A DNA stretch of 64,000 bases. Origin: Strigops habroptila (Eukaryota; Chordata; Aves; Psittaciformes; Psittacidae). Positions within the stretch are counted from its first letter, which is position 1, and each line of letters begins with the position of its first letter. Of this stretch, positions 61,901 through 64,000 are shown piece by piece. The translations under genes and the position numbers were made by a program. Where the stretch lies: contig NC_044289.2 in assembly GCF_004027225.2 (NCBI RefSeq), positions 12,176,354 through 12,240,353 on the forward strand. Reading direction: 5' to 3'. Under the pieces are notes generated by a model that searched no databases, was not told where the DNA came from, and saw nothing but the letters and a program-made list of their open reading frames with translations.

Positions 61901-64000
61901 CCATGTACCCAACACCTTTAACTGAAGGTTGGTTTTATGGACAAGGTTGATCAAAGCCAGGAACTTCTCCATGAGGAATGAAATATTGCCAGAGGATACA
62001 ACACAACTCAAGCCAGCTTCTGTGAATTACTAAGTTCTCTGTGTTTCCTCTTCACAGCACTGAGCCAGACCTTGAGAAATGGGAAAACATCACAAGCCTC
62101 AGGTCTTGTTTGCTTCTCTCTGTAATCACACTGGAGCTCCTCCACTGCTCCATGTACTTACCCTACAACAGCCATTCTCACAAGCTCTTACCTGAGCAAC
62201 CAGAAACTTTCAGCAACAAACTAAGATGCTCATAGATTCTGTTTTCTCCTGTTACATTTGCAAGCAGGCTAGCCATGTCTCAAGCAAATCAAATGGGACC
62301 CCATCAGAGCCTTTGAAACATGGGGTTAGTTTCACATTACAACACACATACAGTACTTCTTTATCTGATGTAGCTACATGTAGTTATCACTAACTTACAT
62401 CCCCTATGTGACAAGTACTCAGGACAGAAGCAGGACCCTCCCAACAGCACTGCTTCCAATACTCTGAATATGTGCAGGACATAGGAAGTTGGTGCTTCTC
62501 TCTCTCAACATAAAAGTAATTTAAACTAGAAGGTCTTGCTCTCCCAGCAAGATATGAATGCTCAGAGACTGGATGGTCCAGATCTCTCCCACCATCTGTG
62601 CACAAAAGCAGTACTTTAGAGTCCCAATTGTGGGCCATATCCCACTGTGCCAACAGCTGTCCAACCAGCATTTTAATGGGTACTCATGTTGTTTTACTTA
62701 AACAAAAAAGAATTTTGAGAGCTCCTACCAGTTAGCTTAGTGTAGGCCTCCATGTCCTCCACTGCTGTAGAAATCTGGTACTGTTTTCCTCCAGAGCCTT
62801 CTATTTTAAAAAACTTGTCTGCTTTCAGAAGGGCTTCTGTAATCCTAGTTTGAGACAAAATTAAGACTTAAGGATAGCACCATTTTGAAACACCTTACTG
62901 CTCGAGTCAACAAAGAAAGACATTAGTATGTTATAAATAGAAGACAAGAGATGAAACTGCATCCCAAGCATGCAGTAGTCCCTGATGCACTGCAGTGGGT
63001 CCTGTCTCCACACTGTCATTGCACATTCAACAGAGTATTTCCAGTTACTGAAAACAGATTCAGATCAGACCTTAACCTTCTGTCAATGAATGAGCACCTT
63101 GTTCTGCTTCAGACTATGTGTTTAACATTGCTTAGATGATTACAGAACCTGGCAAGACAGTGACACGGTCCCCCAGCTGCAATGAGGCTGCCTCACAGGT
63201 CACCATATCCTTTTACAGACTCCAGGAGTTAAAAGCATCATGAACATGTGGCACTTTTCAGGTGGGAAAAACTGCTGTTCTAAAGATCAAGTTCTTCCAG
63301 AGTTCCCTGTACTTCATTGTCATTTCCAGCTCCTACGCTCATTTGGATAGGCTGCTATAACTCTGGTAAGCCAAGAACGACGTTTCTTGGCTGTTTTACT
63401 CCTGACACGTTGGTACCTTGACATTTTTAGTCTTTTAGAGGATCACTAAACCAGGAGCTGAAGTTTATGAAATGAAAGCAGTCATGAATCACTCTTGCAC
63501 TGTGTAATCCTCTGTGTTCTTTTTTTCCAAACTCAGCAGATGGTAACTAGGCAGACAAGATCCTAATGAAAATGTATCTGGGGATGCTAGTTTTCTGCTT
63601 TCAAGAAGAGTAAGAAACTTCTGTAGACATCAGTAAGAGAGGTACAAATGCAGGCAGCCAGAACAATTCCTGCTGTGGCACTACATAAACACAAAGTCAG
63701 GCCTCAGCTGAACTGCATTAAGCTTGCTCCTTACTTTACTCTGTTAGTAACCAGCCACTTTGAGCTAAGCAGTCTCTAACTTGAAGCTAAAGGTTTGACC
63801 TTCAGCTGTCTGCAGTGAGAACAGCATAAGCACACCCTGGTTATACAGCCAAGTGGCTTTTTCTCTACGTCACACCTTATTGATTATCTGAATATTCCAA
63901 ACAGATATACGGTTACAAGAATCTAAAGATAAATGGAATGCAAGAAAAGGGAACTATAATACTTGCATTATTTCAATGATGTTGCCAATCTTATGCTGGT
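55981..64000 (-). CDS. SAMHD1: SAMHD1, dNTP triphosphohydrolase; C-terminal part, runs off the right edge
   Basis: Coding exons, minus strand: 64000-63967 (partial), 62844-62729, 61200-61061, 58540-58451, 58235-58131, 57765-57628 and 56103-55981. They join in frame to about 247 residues ending at TAA. Recognisable blocks in order are [57 protein letters not shown] and [44 protein letters not shown] and [15 protein letters not shown]; and a tail starting [11 protein letters not shown]. These match the C-terminal lobe of vertebrate SAMHD1, a GTP/dNTP-activated tetrameric enzyme that cleaves dNTPs to nucleosides and triphosphate, limits nuclear dNTP pools and acts in innate immunity and fork repair. 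The SAM domain and HD catalytic motif lie outside the window. Six introns are visible (215-2520 bp); five are GT-AG and one, 63966-62845, is GC-AG. The segment after GETQP differs strongly from human, and the tail lacks the human LITPQKK motif. The last exon is assigned by frame, position and partial similarity. Confidence 0.95.
59100..59780. other. Unassigned, possibly repeat-derived segment in a SAMHD1 intron
   Basis: A purine-rich block of about 680 bp lies after a poly-A stretch (near 59031) and before the CR1 at 59834, unlike the surrounding AT-rich intron. Its longest frame (59242-59679, plus strand, 145 codons) has no similarity I recognise. An old LTR or other interspersed repeat is the likeliest explanation, but I could not find clear termini. 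Confidence 0.3.
59834..59940 (+). mobile_element. CR1 LINE 3' end in a SAMHD1 intron
   Basis: A sense-oriented CR1 terminus: gaggctgtgagcaatctc, then gggttggattagatggcctt and the terminal 'ctgttctatgattct'. It lies in the 2.5 kb SAMHD1 intron between the exons at 61061 and 58540, antisense to that gene. Confidence 0.85.
62845..63966 (-). other. SAMHD1: SAMHD1 intron with a GC-AG donor
   Basis: The upstream exon ends GAA ATA AT and the intron begins GCAAGT; the acceptor is ctcaaactag. Joining AT to the next exon's G restores a Met codon at the position of human IIDTMITDAF (here IIEIMITEAL). No GT donor nearby keeps that frame. GCAAGT is the usual GC-donor consensus. Confidence 0.8.

Overview
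This is vertebrate nuclear DNA, almost certainly from a bird. CR1 LINE fragments with the typical 'ttctatgattct' 3' end are scattered through it, the genes are compact and intron-split with GT-AG junctions, and three vertebrate protein-coding genes can be read exon by exon: TP53INP2, PIGU and SAMHD1. There are no bacterial operons, CRISPR arrays or phage genes. Most long open frames are GC-rich shadows of non-coding or antisense sequence.

Layout. Positions 1-3.2 kb hold no gene I can support; an AATAAA near 1.0 kb may end an upstream plus-strand gene. TP53INP2 occupies about 3.2-18.1 kb on the minus strand. It has a 2.5 kb 3' UTR, three coding exons (5804-10873), a 7 kb first intron and a 5' non-coding exon in a CpG island at about 17.4-18.4 kb with CRE and CCAAT elements. 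From 18.5 to 37.6 kb there is a long intergenic stretch with repeats but no recognisable gene; base composition changes from GC-rich to AT-richer near 31.4 kb. PIGU runs on the plus strand from a CpG-island promoter at 37.6-38.2 kb through twelve coding exons (37837-51747), giving 435 residues. SAMHD1 runs on the minus strand from beyond the right edge to a stop at 55981; its last seven coding exons (one partial) are in the window. PIGU and SAMHD1 converge tail to tail.

The three genes do unrelated jobs. TP53INP2 (DOR) is an autophagy scaffold and nuclear co-regulator, PIGU is a subunit of the ER GPI transamidase, and SAMHD1 is a dNTP triphosphohydrolase. I found no undescribed multi-gene system. 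The observations most worth checking are the apparent loss, in the SAMHD1 tail, of the Thr-Pro site known as human T592; a GC-AG intron in SAMHD1; two in-frame acceptors for TP53INP2 coding exon 2; a 112 bp inverted repeat pair bracketing about 1 kb at 29.0-30.3 kb; and a second CRE/octamer/CCAAT cluster inside TP53INP2 intron 1.
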